Shown here one piece after another: positions 1 through 7,886 of a DNA stretch of 64,000 bases. The notes under the pieces were generated by a model that was given only the letters and a program-made list of their open reading frames with translations, did no database searches and was not told where the DNA came from. The stretch comes from an uncultured Endomicrobiia bacterium. Lineage in GTDB: Bacteria; Elusimicrobiota; Endomicrobiia; Endomicrobiales; Endomicrobiaceae. Made by a program: the position numbers and the translations under genes. How positions within the stretch are numbered: position 1 is the stretch's first letter; each line of letters starts with the position of its first letter. The stretch lies in assembly GCA_938040055.1 (NCBI GenBank), contig CALHWY010000012.1, positions 186,001 to 250,000 of the forward strand, read 5' to 3'.

Positions 1-90
1 CTTGAGAGCGGCAAAATCAAGAGCATGTCCGCCGGAAAAATGGGAATAGGCACTTGCGAAGTCGGAGATTTGATAGCAAGTTTTGTTTGA
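1..90 (+). CDS. leuB: C-terminal end of 3-isopropylmalate dehydrogenase (partial)
   Basis: The first 29 codons of the window are open and end in TGA at 88-90. The tail GTCEVGDLIASFV resembles the closing segment of LeuB and related isocitrate/isopropylmalate dehydrogenases (T-x-EMGD-x-IA-x-x-V). The family oxidatively decarboxylates 3-isopropylmalate in leucine synthesis. A leuB followed by asd is a common bacterial arrangement, and asd lies 600 bases downstream. The rest of the gene is outside the window, so a homoisocitrate or isocitrate dehydrogenase cannot be excluded. Confidence 0.5.
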   Translation, partial: LESGKIKSMSAGKMGIGTCEVGDLIASFV

Positions 91-98
91 AAATAAAG

Positions 99-117
99 GG
101 CAAAACCGGGTTTTGCC
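99..117 (+). terminator. Palindromic hairpin after leuB
   Basis: GGCAAAACC, a single G, then GGTTTTGCC forms an almost perfect palindrome 8 bases after the leuB stop. A second imperfect hairpin (GGCT/CCCT pairing with AGGG/AGCC) follows at 127-158. Neither has a clean T-run, so a terminator role is only plausible. The hairpins may also protect the mRNA 3' end. Confidence 0.35.
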
Positions 118-182
118 GCGAAAAAAGGCTAAAACCCTATTATTAAGGGAAAAAAAGCCGGGTTTCCGGCGGTTTGCGTGAT

Positions 183-674
183 ATGCGGATAGATTTGCGG
201 GTTTTTTCTTTCTCTGTTTTGGTTTTATTTTTATTTTTGCCGTCCGCCGCGGCGAAAAACGGCAAATTATTTATAGATTTTTCTCTTGCGTCAAAACATA
301 TAGACTCGGGAGACGAATACAATGAAATCAATCCGGGCATAGGACTGTCTTATTTTATCGGAAAAAACTGGGAGATGCGCGGAGGATATTATAACAATTC
401 TTATGAAAGGCCGTCTTTTTATCTTACGGCAAATTATGTTCCCGTGAGCGCGGATCTGAAAAAATTTAATTTTAAGCCGGGCATAGCCGCGGGATTCGCC
501 ACGGGCTATAAAGACGGGGAACTTTTGGTTTTCGGCAAGAGTCCGATATTGTACGAAGGCGTCGTTCCCGTGCTTGCGCCAAATATCTCCGTTTTATTCA
601 GGCCGGCAAATGCCCGTTTTGTCTTACTTATACTCGGCAATGCTATTGCCCTGCAAGTTTCCTATTTGATATAA
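183..674 (+). CDS. Outer-membrane beta-barrel protein, PagP-like
   Basis: A 163-residue secreted protein. Residues 1-24 form a signal peptide (basic start, long Leu/Val/Phe core, SAAA cleavage region). The mature part alternates polar and hydrophobic residues like a small beta-barrel. It contains S-x-H followed by YNEINPGIGLSY, a pattern I associate with PagP-like lipid A palmitoyltransferases and related lipid A-modifying barrels (established family knowledge, remembered rather than searched). It ends in a hydrophobic strand closing on aromatic/aliphatic residues. ATG 183 is preferred over an in-frame TTG at 174; neither has a Shine-Dalgarno sequence. Family assignment is tentative; a secreted barrel is likely. 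Confidence 0.5.
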   Translation: MRIDLRVFSFSVLVLFLFLPSAAAKNGKLFIDFSLASKHIDSGDEYNEINPGIGLSYFIGKNWEMRGGYYNNSYERPSFYLTANYVPVSADLKKFNFKPGIAAGFATGYKDGELLVFGKSPILYEGVVPVLAPNISVLFRPANARFVLLILGNAIALQVSYLI

Positions 675-675
675 T
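646..675 (+). promoter_or_regulatory. Promoter of asd
   Basis: TTGCCC at 646-651 and a perfect TATAAT at 670-675 are separated by 18 bases, a sigma70-type arrangement. The predicted start near 682 leaves a short leader that contains GAGGG at 698-702, five bases before the asd ATG. It overlaps the end of the preceding gene, so asd can be transcribed independently of leuB. Confidence 0.65.
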
Positions 676-707
676 TGCGGACAAAAAAATAAATAAAGAG
701 GGAAAAA

Positions 708-1727
708 ATGAAAAAATACAAAGTGGCCGTAGCCGGCGCGACGGGCGCCGTGGGAAATGAAATGATAAAAATGCTTGAAAACAGGAATTTTCCCGTTGAA
801 AGCGTAAGGTTTTTGGCGTCGGAACGCTCCGCCGGCAAGAAACTGGCGTTTAAAGGCAAAGAAGTGACGGTGGAACTTCTGACAAAAGACGGCGGAAAAG
901 GAACGGATATAGCTCTTTTCAGCGCAGGTTCGGACATATCCAGAGAGTTTGCCCCTTCATTTGCCGCGGACGGATGCTTTGTGATAGACAATTCAAGCGC
1001 GTGGAGAATGGACGCGGACGTGCCTTTGGTGGTTCCCGAGGTGAACGCGCATCATCTTTCAAAAGACAAAAAACTTATAGCCAATCCCAACTGTTCGACG
1101 ATACAAATGGTGGCGGCTTTAAAACCGCTTCACGACGCGGCTAAAATCAAAAGGGTTATCGTTTCGACCTACCAGTCGGTTTCCGGCGCCGGACAAAAAG
1201 GAATGGACGAACTTAAGGCGCAGATAAAAGCCTGGGCGCAGGAAAAAGAAATGCCGCCGGCGAATAAATTCCAGTATCAGATAGCTTTTAATCTCATTCC
1301 GCAGATAGACGTTTTTACGGAAAACGGTTATACGAAAGAAGAAATGAAAATGACAAATGAAACCAAGAAAATAATGGACGATGACTCGATAGAAGTCAGC
1401 GCCGCGTGCGTGAGGGTTCCGGTTTTCCGCTCCCACTCGGAAAACGTGTGGGTAGAAACTGAAAAACCTTTGACGCCGCAGCAGGCAAAAGAGCTTTTTT
1501 CAAAAGCCGACGGCATACAGCTTATGGACGAACCCGAAAGCAAAAAATATCCCATGCCCTTGTTTGCCGAAGGCATGCAAAACACTTATGTAGGAAGAAT
1601 AAGAAAAGACATTTCGACGAAGAATAATGCTATAACTTTCTGGATAGTATCGGACAATCTTTTAAAAGGAGCCGCGCTCAACGCCGTTCAGATAGCGGAA
1701 ACTCTGGTCAAAAACGGCATTGTCTGA
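708..1727 (+). CDS. asd: Aspartate-semialdehyde dehydrogenase
   Basis: A 339-residue enzyme, normal for the family. It reduces aspartyl-phosphate to aspartate semialdehyde with NADPH, feeding the lysine/diaminopimelate, threonine and methionine pathways in the cytoplasm. The N terminus carries the Rossmann signature GATGAVG (10-16). The catalytic cysteine is C129 in NPNCST. The SGAGQKG segment and the C-terminal R-x-x-SHSE region with the conserved histidine are present. The start is fixed by GAGGG five bases upstream. The gene has its own promoter and probably stands downstream of leuB as in many bacteria. Confidence 0.95.
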   Translation: MKKYKVAVAGATGAVGNEMIKMLENRNFPVESVRFLASERSAGKKLAFKGKEVTVELLTKDGGKGTDIALFSAGSDISREFAPSFAADGCFVIDNSSAWRMDADVPLVVPEVNAHHLSKDKKLIANPNCSTIQMVAALKPLHDAAKIKRVIVSTYQSVSGAGQKGMDELKAQIKAWAQEKEMPPANKFQYQIAFNLIPQIDVFTENGYTKEEMKMTNETKKIMDDDSIEVSAACVRVPVFRSHSENVWVETEKPLTPQQAKELFSKADGIQLMDEPESKKYPMPLFAEGMQNTYVGRIRKDISTKNNAITFWIVSDNLLKGAALNAVQIAETLVKNGIV

Positions 1728-1801
1728 AATATTCGCCGAAAAACCGAATACGGCATGCGGCGTAAATAACGGCGGTATTAACGCGTTTAAAAGGAGCCTG
1801 A

Positions 1802-2494
1802 ATGCAGGCGGCTAAAAGAATTATCGTCAATGCCGATGATTTCGGCTACAGGGAAGATATTAACAGAGGCATTATTTACGCCCATAAAAACGGCATTGTC
1901 AAAAGCGCGACTATATTGACCGACAGGGAAGCTTTTGAGAGCGCCGTTTCGCTGGCCAAAGAAAATCCCGGGCTCAAAACCGGTCTTCATCTGGATCTTG
2001 ACGGATTTTTCGATATTCTGAGACCGGAAGGAAAAATCGGAGATTTCAAATCCGGAACTTTCGACAAATATAAGATAACCGATTCAATAAACAGGCAAAC
2101 CGACAAATTCCTTCATTCAGGGCTGCGTCTTTCGCATATTGACGGACATCATCACGCCCATCTGCATCCCCTTGTGCTTCCGATAGCCGCGAACAAGGCA
2201 AAAGAATTTAATATTCCTTTAAGATTTTTCGGCTCTTTTTATAATGATCCGGCCTTAGCGGGCGAAATGGCGGGAATGCTTGACGGGCTGGGAGTAAAGT
2301 ATTGCCCGCATTTCATCAACGGCTGGTACTGGCGGAATGTGGATGAAAATTTCGAACTTGCCGAGCTTATGACGCATCCCGGCTTTAATGAAATGTGGAG
2401 GGAATTTGAAATAGCCAAATGCTGCGATCCGGTTCTTAAAGCTTATCTCGCCGAAAAAAACATTGAAATAATTTCTTTTGAAGATATTATATAA
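1802..2494 (+). CDS. ChbG/YdjC-family carbohydrate deacetylase
   Basis: A 230-residue cytoplasmic protein of the YdjC family, metal-dependent deacetylases acting on N-acetylated sugars such as chito-oligosaccharides; some relatives sit in glycolipid or hopanoid pathways. The family motifs are clear: NADDFG (metal-binding DD, residues 10-15), GLHLDLDG and the histidine-rich HIDGHHHAHLHP. The ATG at 1802 follows AAGGAGCCTGA, a strong ribosome-binding site. No sugar transporter or chitin gene adjoins it, so the real substrate is unknown. It is the first gene of a possible operon leading to truA. Confidence 0.85.
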   Translation: MQAAKRIIVNADDFGYREDINRGIIYAHKNGIVKSATILTDREAFESAVSLAKENPGLKTGLHLDLDGFFDILRPEGKIGDFKSGTFDKYKITDSINRQTDKFLHSGLRLSHIDGHHHAHLHPLVLPIAANKAKEFNIPLRFFGSFYNDPALAGEMAGMLDGLGVKYCPHFINGWYWRNVDENFELAELMTHPGFNEMWREFEIAKCCDPVLKAYLAEKNIEIISFEDII

Positions 2495-2553
2495 TTCTTT
2501 AACGGGAGACGGATTTTTAAATCCGCTTTTAATTTTTATTTTAGGAGGAGCTT

Positions 2554-2805
2554 ATGCCTTCCGTATCAGCAGCGGCCGTCAAAATTCTGCTTTCTCTTGC
2601 CGCCGAGTCATGGCCTTATATTTCCAAATTCCGAGAAAACGAAAAAGAAAATCTTAGACTTAAAGCGGAAAACAGGCGTCTTAAAGAAGAAGCGGATTAT
2701 TTAAGAAAACAGAGGCTTTTTTTTCTGATAATTATGGTATTGCTGTCTCTTGTGTTTTTTACTTCTTTTATTATCGTATTAACGGGGGCAAAATGGGCGG
2801 TATAA
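2554..2805 (+). CDS. Small coiled-coil protein with C-terminal membrane helix (copy 1)
   Basis: An 83-residue protein not recognised as a named family. Residues 1-20 are an amphipathic, alanine-rich segment. Residues 28-53 are a highly charged coiled-coil stretch (KEN-LRLKAEN-RRLKEEA). Residues 54-77 form one hydrophobic transmembrane helix. It starts with a strong RBS (AGGAGG) at the ATG. The next gene overlaps it by 13 bases and encodes a protein of the same architecture, so the two are probably a duplicated pair that may form a hetero-oligomer in the membrane. Function unknown. Confidence 0.7.
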   Translation: MPSVSAAAVKILLSLAAESWPYISKFRENEKENLRLKAENRRLKEEADYLRKQRLFFLIIMVLLSLVFFTSFIIVLTGAKWAV

Positions 2806-3050
2806 GCAAAAAAGCGGCAAAACTTGCGTCTGCGGCGGCGGGATTCGCTCTTCCGTATATTGAAAACTATATAAACGACAAACGGCAGCTTTCGCGGCTT
2901 AATGATAAAATAAAAGAACTTTGCCAAGAAAACGGATGCCTGAGACGGGAAAATCAAGCTTTAAAACGGCGGATTATTATCGCCGCATCCATTGCCGCGG
3001 CGGGTTTTATCGCTTTTATCGCAGTTACCGCCGCGTTTATCATAAGTTAA
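2793..3050 (+). CDS. Small coiled-coil protein with C-terminal membrane helix (copy 2)
   Basis: An 85-residue paralogue of the upstream gene: an alanine-rich amphipathic start, a PYIENYINDKRQ segment matching the upstream WPYISKFREN region, a short coiled coil (about 33-59) and a C-terminal membrane helix (60-84). The ATG lies within the end of copy 1, preceded by GGGGG. Its TAA shares bases with the truA ATG, so the three genes are translationally coupled. The pair may be membrane adaptors; there is no evidence linking them functionally to tRNA pseudouridylation. Confidence 0.7.
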   Translation: MGGISKKAAKLASAAAGFALPYIENYINDKRQLSRLNDKIKELCQENGCLRRENQALKRRIIIAASIAAAGFIAFIAVTAAFIIS

Positions 3051-3784
3051 TGACGAATTATAAATGTATTGTCGAATATGACGGCGCGCGTTTTTACGGC
3101 TGGTCGAAGCAGCCGGAGCGCAGAACCGTGCAGGGTGAGATAGAAAAAGCCTTGTTTTCCGTTTTTAAAAGCGAAATTTCAGTTATATGCGCCGCGAGAA
3201 CGGATAAAGGAGTGCATGCGGCAAAACAGACAATAAATTTCAAAAGCGCGCGTTTTATTCCCGCCGGAAAACTTATTATACGCTTAAATTCGCTTCTTAC
3301 CAATGACGTGTCGGTAAAGCGGATCCAGGAAGTTCCGGAAAGTTTCGACGCCAGAAAATGTGCCATAGAGAAAACATATATATACAGAATTTACAATAAT
3401 CCGATCAGATCTTCCCTTTACAGAAATCATTTCTGGCATATTTCAAAGCCTCTTGATATGGAAAAAATGAAAAAAGCGGCATCTTTTTTAACGGGGAAAA
3501 AAGACTTTGCCGTTTTCGACTCTTATAACAGCGTTTTCAATTATAAAACCGCAGATTTGAAAGAAATAAAAATAATAAAAAAAGGCGCTTTTGCCGACAT
3601 ATATGTTACCGGCGACAGATTTCTTTATAAGATGGTTCGCAAAATCGCGGGGGAGCTTGTAAGAACGGGACAGGGGAAACAAACTCCCGAAGGGTTGAGA
3701 GAAGCGGTTATCAAAAAAGATAAATCGAAAATAGGAAAGCCTGCGCCGCCTTACGGGCTTTATCTGGCGAAAATCCGGTATTAG
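3050..3784 (+). CDS. truA: tRNA pseudouridine(38-40) synthase
   Basis: A 244-residue enzyme converting uridines 38-40 of the tRNA anticodon arm to pseudouridine. The family start YKCIVEYDGARFYGW and the catalytic aspartate in CAARTDKGVHA are visible. The later R-x-FLYKMVRKIAGELV core is also intact. The reading frame is open for another 43 codons upstream, but that part overlaps the preceding gene and has no family similarity; the ATG at 3050, joined to the previous stop as TAATG, matches the normal N terminus. Two GC-rich hairpins and a CRISPR remnant follow it. Confidence 0.93.
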   Translation: MTNYKCIVEYDGARFYGWSKQPERRTVQGEIEKALFSVFKSEISVICAARTDKGVHAAKQTINFKSARFIPAGKLIIRLNSLLTNDVSVKRIQEVPESFDARKCAIEKTYIYRIYNNPIRSSLYRNHFWHISKPLDMEKMKKAASFLTGKKDFAVFDSYNSVFNYKTADLKEIKIIKKGAFADIYVTGDRFLYKMVRKIAGELVRTGQGKQTPEGLREAVIKKDKSKIGKPAPPYGLYLAKIRY

Positions 3785-3808
3785 CTTTTGAAGCCGGCCG
3801 GAAAAAAG

Positions 3809-3884
3809 CTCCGGGAAAGTTTTTTCCCGGAGACAATCGCAAAAGGCGGTATTCAATAAAAAATTACCGGAAAGTTTTTTCCGG
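3809..3884. repeat. Two related hairpins downstream of truA
   Basis: CTCCGGGAAA / TTTCCCGGAG form a ten-base-pair stem with a 4-base loop at 3809-3832. A shorter relative, CCGGAAAG followed by TTTTTTCCGG, lies at 3867-3884. Both share the core CCGG-(G)-AAAGTTTTTTCC. The first may end truA transcription although no T-run follows. They also resemble the CCGG-rich inverted repeats seen in many gaps of this window. Confidence 0.6.
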
Positions 3885-3914
3885 CAAAGCCGGCTGAAAC
3901 GGATTTTCCGTCCG

Positions 3915-4214
3915 AAAAATATTTTCGCTCCCGTGAAAAGAGCGGTCTGTAATGTAGTTGGCGCTTGGAGTGCCGGCGGTGATTTCAACTCACGCTCCCA
4001 TGAGGGGGGGTAACGTAAATACCTTTTACCTACCGCAAATCAGGACTCAATTTCAACTCACGTTCACGTGCAGGGAGCGATATAAGTTCCGTTTTACCCA
4101 AGCCTGTTGTCGCGGAATTGCAATTTATGCTCCCGTGAAGGGAGAGATACTCTGAAAAATCTCTTTCCGTGAGGGATTAAATATTTCAATTTACGCTAAA
4201 AAATACCGTTCGGT
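3915..4214 (-). CRISPR. Degenerate orphan CRISPR array, subtype I-C-like repeats
   Basis: Five repeat units start at about 3915, 3982, 4050, 4117 and 4183, spaced 67, 68, 67 and 66 bases (a 32-base repeat plus 34-36-base spacers). The best copies (3982-4013, 4050-4081, 4117-4148) share ATTTCAACTCACG, a central hairpin GCTCCCGTGAAGGGAGC and a GAT end. In reverse complement this is the familiar I-C-type repeat ending GTTGAAAT, so crRNA would run on the minus strand. The outer units keep only half of the repeat (GCTCCCGTGAA...AGAGCGGT; ATTTCAATTTACGCT), and every copy differs from the others. No cas genes lie in the window. The flanking 4215-4417 shows nothing else recognisable. Inferred to be a dead array. 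Confidence 0.8.
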
Positions 4215-4417
4215 CTTATCTTGTTCACATAAAAAAACAGGATTTTTTTATTAAAAAAACCGGAGAACTCCGGCCGAAAACAGAAAGCCCGGGTCTGACG
4301 GGGAGATTTACCGTGCGCACAGCGGCAAAAATTCAGCATCTTTGAAAACACAAAGACCGCGTTTTTCCGCCTTTTGATAAAAATTTTCAAAGCGGGCTGC
4401 CGGCGCGGGAAATATAT

Positions 4418-5221
4418 TCAATTTTTATTAAGGCGCGCGTTGACGACCCACATCCCGAAAAGCTTTTTTAAGGGCGGTATTCTGGTAATAAGCCAAAATA
4501 TTTTCCAGTCTTCGCGTCCGTATTTTAAAAAGTCCGTCTGTTTTTTTATAGCCAGACCCGGAACAAGAGTTTCCAGCTCTTTGGGATCATTAACCCCCCA
4601 GCAGAATCTGGCTTTTGTTTTTTTGATACTATCATGGCGTTTGCTGTTTTTGCTTATAAATAAGGACAAAATATCGTTTAGGATTTCGCCCTGCGGAAAC
4701 TTTTCCTGAAGTTTTTCCAAAAATTCTTTAATCTGTTCCCCTGACAAAAACATCAGCAGCCCTTCTCCAACAAAAAGAACCGGCCCGTCTCTTTTTTCTA
4801 TTTCTTTTATCCATGTATAATCAAACATAGACTTTGATATCATTTTGCAGCGCCGGCTGTCTTTGAAAAAATGTTTTCTTATTTCCATAACTTCAGGCAA
4901 ATCAATATCGTACCAGAGTATTTTCCCGTTATCCACCCTGAAAAAACGGGCGTCAAGCCCGGCGCCCAGATTGACTATTACGGCATCAGGATTCCGGCTT
5001 ATGAAATCTTTTGTAATTTCGTCAAAAAGCATGGTTCTTAGAACTACCCCGGAAAGCGACATCTTCGCATTTTTGTACTGCTTGAAGTCATAATCCAGTT
5101 TCTTAACCATTTCAACCGCATAAACGTCTTCAATCCGCGGCTCTTTTTTTAATGTTTCGACAGCTCTGGCATACACAGTTATAAGCATGGTTTCCGCAAC
5201 GCCGGTAATTTCGATTTTCAT
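4418..5221 (-). CDS. SAM-dependent O-methyltransferase, leucine carboxyl methyltransferase/TcmP type
   Basis: A 267-residue cytoplasmic methyltransferase. The AdoMet site is visible as VIVNLGAGLDARFFR, followed by an acidic strand end WYDIDLPEVMEIRKHF and FVGEGLLMFL. This set matches the leucine carboxyl methyltransferase-like family that includes TcmP polyketide O-methyltransferases; the substrate is unknown. ATG 5221 follows AAGGAGC; a longer frame with 14 more codons lacks support. A TATAAT lies upstream on the minus strand at about 5254-5259. It and the next gene are the only minus-strand genes in the first 25 kb, so they may be a later insertion. Confidence 0.8.
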   Translation of the reverse strand: MKIEITGVAETMLITVYARAVETLKKEPRIEDVYAVEMVKKLDYDFKQYKNAKMSLSGVVLRTMLFDEITKDFISRNPDAVIVNLGAGLDARFFRVDNGKILWYDIDLPEVMEIRKHFFKDSRRCKMISKSMFDYTWIKEIEKRDGPVLFVGEGLLMFLSGEQIKEFLEKLQEKFPQGEILNDILSLFISKNSKRHDSIKKTKARFCWGVNDPKELETLVPGLAIKKQTDFLKYGREDWKIFWLITRIPPLKKLFGMWVVNARLNKN

Positions 5222-5483
5222 AATATGCTCCTTAAAATAAATGAATTTTTTCTTATTATACAATATTTCGGCGCATATGTTTGAGCAGTCTAACTTTTAA
5301 GGGTAATATTATTGATATTTTAGAGAGGCTTTTGCGCTTCTACGGCGAAACGGGAAGAGGAAAAAGAATTGAAACCGGCCGGCTTTTGTCAGGCGGCAAT
5401 TTTTTAAAATGCGCATAAAGAAAACGATTTCAAATACGGCGTATTCGGGCCGATTTTGCAAAACTCAAGCAGGATATAAAAAA

Positions 5484-5502
5484 CCGGCATATAGTATGCC
5501 GG
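5484..5502. repeat. CCGGCATA inverted repeat
   Basis: CCGGCATA, TAG, TATGCCGG is a perfect eight-base inverted repeat in the 355-base gap between two minus-strand genes (5222-5576). The gap otherwise holds the promoter of the methyltransferase, the terminator at 5519-5552, and nothing else recognisable. The ATGCCGG half-site recurs in several other gaps of the window. Confidence 0.55.
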
Positions 5503-5518
5503 CCTTGTTACGATAAAT

Positions 5519-5552
5519 AAACAGGGAGGCTTTTAAAAGCCTCCCTGTTTTG
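5519..5552 (-). terminator. Rho-independent terminator, strong hairpin
   Basis: AACAGGGAGGCTTTT pairs perfectly with AAAAGCCTCCCTGTT, with A-rich/T-rich flanks on both sides. It stands 25 bases past the stop of the minus-strand barrel gene (5577). The symmetric flanks would let it act in both directions. Confidence 0.85.
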
Positions 5553-5576
5553 CACATAAGGATATTATGCCATATT

Positions 5577-6194
5577 TTACTGAAAATAAAGTCTCGCGGA
5601 CAAAAGGCCCTGAAAGCCGGTTAAATCTTTATACTGGCGGAATAAATCACTTGTTTCAATTTTAGCGTTAAAATTATATCCCAAATCAATTCCCAGCCCT
5701 ATAAATTTCGTAAATCTCCATTCGATTCCCGCGGATAAATGCGGAAAAATAATATTTTTCGTTTTTGTTTTCAAAAATCCGCCCAGATTTCCTTCGGATT
5801 TCATGCTCGCAAAGGTTATTCCCGCCCCGCCCCAGAAATGCAGCCCGACATCAGACGTTTTAAATTTGAAATAAACGGTCATAGGAAGGGCGTAAGTCTG
5901 ATTTTTGAAATCATCGGCGGATTTATAATCTTTGGTTTTCACTTCGCCGAACATATTATAAGCGAACTTCAGACCCGCGGCGCTTGTTTGCGGGGAAACC
6001 GGGACTTCAAAGCCGAGTTCCGCCGCATAAACGCTTTTTTTATTGTCATATTCGTAGCTTCCGGCTCCGCCGCCTAATTTCTTAACATTCGTATCCGTCT
6101 CTCCGATACCGTATTTAAGACCTAAAAAAACTTCCGAAAAAGCAAAACCGCTGAAAATAAAAATAAAACATACAGACAACAAAAATTTTTTCAT
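5577..6194 (-). CDS. Outer-membrane beta-barrel protein
   Basis: A 205-residue secreted protein. Residues 1-20 are a signal peptide (MKKFLLSVCFIFIFSGFAFS). The rest alternates as amphipathic strands with turn glycines (FLGLKYGIGE, LHFWGGAGITFAS, IGLGIDLGYNFNAK) and ends in ARLYFQ, a C-terminal aromatic strand typical of the BAM signal. It resembles OmpW/OprF-like eight-stranded barrels but no specific family is recognised. ATG 6194 follows AAGGAGGAAT; 18 further in-frame codons upstream are not used. It ends before a strong terminator, so it is probably monocistronic. Confidence 0.75.
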   Translation of the reverse strand: MKKFLLSVCFIFIFSGFAFSEVFLGLKYGIGETDTNVKKLGGGAGSYEYDNKKSVYAAELGFEVPVSPQTSAAGLKFAYNMFGEVKTKDYKSADDFKNQTYALPMTVYFKFKTSDVGLHFWGGAGITFASMKSEGNLGGFLKTKTKNIIFPHLSAGIEWRFTKFIGLGIDLGYNFNAKIETSDLFRQYKDLTGFQGLLSARLYFQ

Positions 6195-6645
6195 TATTCC
6201 TCCTTTCGGGAAATTATTGTGTATATGGTATAAATTTTTATAACCCAAAGCAAGCCGTAAAACAGCATTGTCTTACTGCGGACAAAGGCGTTTTTTTTGC
6301 TCGGATTTTGCCCAGTTTTTAAGCATTCATGCCCAAAAAATGTTTTTCGCCGCATCGCGCGGGCATTCACTTTTTTGTATAATATTTTTAAATTAAACCG
6401 CCGAAGGCGAAAGTCTGTTTCAGGCATAAAATCCGGAAAAAGCGTCAAAATAAAAACAGGTTTTTGGTTTCGCAAATAAAAAGAGCAAAGGCTTGCCGCT
6501 TAAAGAAAGGTTTGCGGGGCGGATTGTTTTATATAAAGCAAATGCGGAGAATTTTTTGCAAAAAAGCGGAAGATTTCTTTTTTTCGCCTCGCCAAAAAAC
6601 GGACGGCGCAGCCGGGCTTTCTCATGACCGCCTAAAGGATTTGTT
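6195..6645. other. Gene-free stretch between divergent genes
   Basis: These 450 bases separate a minus-strand barrel gene from a plus-strand hydrolase. The minus-strand RBS lies at 6198-6204 and the plus-strand RBS (AAAGGA) just before 6646. Short open frames here have no RBS or recognisable protein. No RNA gene seen. Confidence 0.5.
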
Positions 6646-7662
6646 ATGAAGAAAAGACTGAAAATAATATCGGCGCTGCTTTTGCCGGTTTTTCTCACGG
6701 CGGGCTTTTGCATGATCTCTCCCAGGCCTTCGGTATGGTTTTTAAAAAAAACTTTAAACAAAAAAGCTTTCAAACGTCCCAAAGATTATCAATCCTTTAA
6801 AGACAATGTGAAAATAATAAGAGACATAAATTACGGTTCTCTTTATCCGAACGGTTTTCTGGATATAATAATGCCGAAAAACGGCAGCGGCGGAAAAAGT
6901 CTTATTCTTTGGCTTCACGGCGGCGCTTACATAGCCGGCGACAAAAAAGACGTTGAGCATTATATGGTTATGCTTGCCGGAAGCGGATTTGACATTGTTA
7001 ATATAAACTATGCTCTTGCTCCGGAGAGCCGCTATCCTGTACAGCTTAAACAAATCGAAGAAGCTTATGAATTTATTTCGGCAAATGCCGGGAAATACTC
7101 GATAAACCCCGATAAGATATTTTTAGGAGGGGATTCCGCCGGCGCGCAGCTTGCCGCGCAATATGCGAATATTGTTACGAACCGGCAATACAGAAATGCC
7201 CTTAACGCTTCGCTTAAAGACAAGACTTTTCATACGCCGGTTCCGGAAAAATCCCTCAAAGGGCTTATTCTTTTATGCGGCCCTTACGATTTTGAAGAAC
7301 TGCTCGAACCTGAAAAAAACACCATGCTTCTTCCATTTAAAAAAATAGGATGGGCATATTTCGGTTTTACGGACAAAGACAAATATAAAGATTATCTGCT
7401 TACCAATATAGCGGATAATATTTGTGAAAACTGTCCTCCCGTTTTTATAACGGACGGCAATACGCTTTCTTTTGAAAATCAGGCAAAAAAACTGGCGAAA
7501 AAGCTGGATGAAAAATCCGTAAAAACGGACGGTGTATTTTATGACAGATCGGAAGCCGTTCTCTTTCACCAATACCAATTCAATATGACAGATAAATACG
7601 CCTTGAAGACATTTGCCGAACTTCTAGTTTTTCTTGAAACTTTTTCGCGTGATGAACTCTGA
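6646..7662 (+). CDS. Alpha/beta hydrolase, hormone-sensitive-lipase-like esterase
   Basis: A 338-residue exported or membrane-anchored esterase. Residues 1-25 form a signal peptide or anchor with a possible Cys near 22 (TAGFC). The oxyanion-hole motif HGGAYIAG and the nucleophile elbow GGDSAGAQ (serine in GDSAG) identify the family. The catalytic acid is probably in FITDGNTLSF and the histidine in LFHQYQFN. The family hydrolyses carboxyl esters; the physiological substrate is unknown. The RBS is AAAGGA. Genes on both sides are unrelated, so it appears monocistronic. Confidence 0.85.
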   Translation: MKKRLKIISALLLPVFLTAGFCMISPRPSVWFLKKTLNKKAFKRPKDYQSFKDNVKIIRDINYGSLYPNGFLDIIMPKNGSGGKSLILWLHGGAYIAGDKKDVEHYMVMLAGSGFDIVNINYALAPESRYPVQLKQIEEAYEFISANAGKYSINPDKIFLGGDSAGAQLAAQYANIVTNRQYRNALNASLKDKTFHTPVPEKSLKGLILLCGPYDFEELLEPEKNTMLLPFKKIGWAYFGFTDKDKYKDYLLTNIADNICENCPPVFITDGNTLSFENQAKKLAKKLDEKSVKTDGVFYDRSEAVLFHQYQFNMTDKYALKTFAELLVFLETFSRDEL

Positions 7663-7872
7663 GAAGTTTTTTTACCCGCCCGACCTCATACACGCCGTTA
7701 TCTTTGCGCCTTGCGGGGCTTGTCTTTTGGAATAAGAAAAAATTTTTCCGGGAACCTGCCGGTTTTTTTGGCGGAGCCGGCATATGAAAAAAATCATTTA
7801 ATTTAACGTCTTTTTCCCGCATGAGAAAATGTACGGCATAAAGCAAGACTTAAAAAAAACATTCAAAATTTA

Positions 7873-7878
7873 TATAAT
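7873..7878 (+). promoter_or_regulatory. -10 box of miaB, leaderless arrangement
   Basis: A perfect TATAAT ends eight bases before the miaB ATG (7887), and no Shine-Dalgarno sequence lies between them. A transcript starting the usual 6-8 bases after the box would begin at or next to the start codon. The -35 region is poor. Confidence 0.6.
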
Positions 7879-7886
7879 TTTCCAAT

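Noticed and set aside
2921..3049. A 43-codon upstream extension of truA
   Set aside because: It overlaps a better-supported membrane-protein gene in another frame, and the ATG at 3050 gives the normal TruA start.
3958..4155. A 65-codon frame across the CRISPR region
   Set aside because: The frame consists of repeat and spacer DNA; the translated product shows the repeat periodicity and no protein-like pattern.
5577..5597. The barrel gene at 5.6 kb considered as part of an import with the methyltransferase
   Set aside because: Composition and RBS style match the neighbours; the opposite orientation alone is not enough evidence of transfer.
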